In this document: positions 21,704 to 21,803 of the stretch, piece by piece | Numbering within the stretch: the first letter of the stretch is position 1 | Layout of the letters: every line of letters starts with the position of its first letter | NCBI GenBank assembly: GCA_038233815.1 | Contig: JBBSVE010000044.1 | Span: 1 to 21,803 of the forward strand | From: JBBSVE01 sp038233815 | Lineage (GTDB): Bacteria; Pseudomonadota; Alphaproteobacteria; Rhodobacterales; Rhodobacteraceae | Length of the DNA: 21,803 nt | Reading direction: 5' to 3' | Position numbers and translations under genes: made by a program | Notes under the pieces: generated by a model | The model's database searches: none | The model's input: only the letters and a program-made list of their open reading frames with translations | What the model was told of the DNA's origin: nothing

Positions 21704-21803
21704 TCATGGCTGGAAGTGTTTCGACAGCTTCAGGCCCTGACCCTGATAGTTCGACGCGATGCCCCCGCCGTAAAGCTGGTCGGGAACTTCCGACATCTCC
21801 TCA
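21704..21803 (-). CDS. C-terminus of an unidentified protein (partial)
   Basis: The last 32 codons of a minus-strand frame entering from beyond the window. The readable end is DQLYGGGIASNYQGQGLKLS followed by KHFQP and a stop. I do not recognise the family from so short a piece. Its stop is four bases from that of the opposing small basic gene, with both stops held in a ten-base palindrome, TGACGCGTCA (21697-21706). Confidence 0.5.
   Translation of the reverse strand, partial: EEMSEVPDQLYGGGIASNYQGQGLKLSKHFQP

Noticed and set aside
1..21803. CRISPR array, tRNA, rRNA or insertion sequence
   Set aside because: No regularly spaced repeats, cloverleaf signatures or transposase reading frames were seen.

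Overview
The window looks like a chromosomal stretch of a high-GC alphaproteobacterium, most likely a member of the Rhodobacteraceae (roseobacter/Rhodobacter group). The evidence is the set of neighbours: a tkt/gap/zapA neighbourhood, purL-bolA-grxD, and argS-SPOR-nagZ-scpA-scpB. A GH108 endolysin plus three-helix holin of the kind used by the Rhodobacter capsulatus gene transfer agent (GTA) sits beside argS. I see no insertion sequence, tRNA, rRNA or CRISPR array, and almost every base lies in or beside an intact housekeeping-type gene.

Layout. 1-900: the 3' end of an oxalate/formate-type (OFA) MFS transporter and a 39-residue one-helix companion protein. 948-3009: mmsA (methylmalonate-semialdehyde dehydrogenase, minus strand) and a divergent two-CBS-domain protein. 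3077-4830: coaD, then convergent gap (GAPDH) with a 47-residue membrane protein just upstream of it. 4956-6311: a membrane protein joining a DUF808-type and a DoxX-type region in one chain. 6336-8363: transketolase (minus). 8560-9445: a coiled-coil protein overlapping zapA, a probable ZauP-ZapA Z-ring pair. 9455-12318 (minus strand): purL, bolA and grxD.

12319-12639 has no assured gene but holds a strong minus-strand intrinsic terminator, further inverted repeats and an ACCTCCC motif, which could be a small RNA. A LysR regulator (minus) and murI (plus) diverge at 13534-13732. ccmE follows, then the GTA-type endolysin/holin pair (15198-16291). argS, a SPOR-domain protein, nagZ, scpA and scpB then run in one direction, the last four with short start/stop overlaps. 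The window ends in a small basic protein and the C-terminus of an unidentified minus-strand gene.

Themes. Several genes concern the cell wall and cell cycle: murI makes D-glutamate, nagZ recycles peptidoglycan, the SPOR protein probably binds septal glycan, ZapA/ZauP organise the Z-ring, and ScpA/ScpB work with SMC on chromosome segregation. The endolysin/holin pair could release GTA particles by host lysis. BolA and monothiol glutaredoxin form an iron-sulfur handling pair, while tkt and gap are central carbon metabolism genes. The most notable points are the GTA lysis cassette with a lone CtrA-like half-site upstream, the DUF808-DoxX fusion lying between tkt and gap, and the possible small RNA after the LysR gene.
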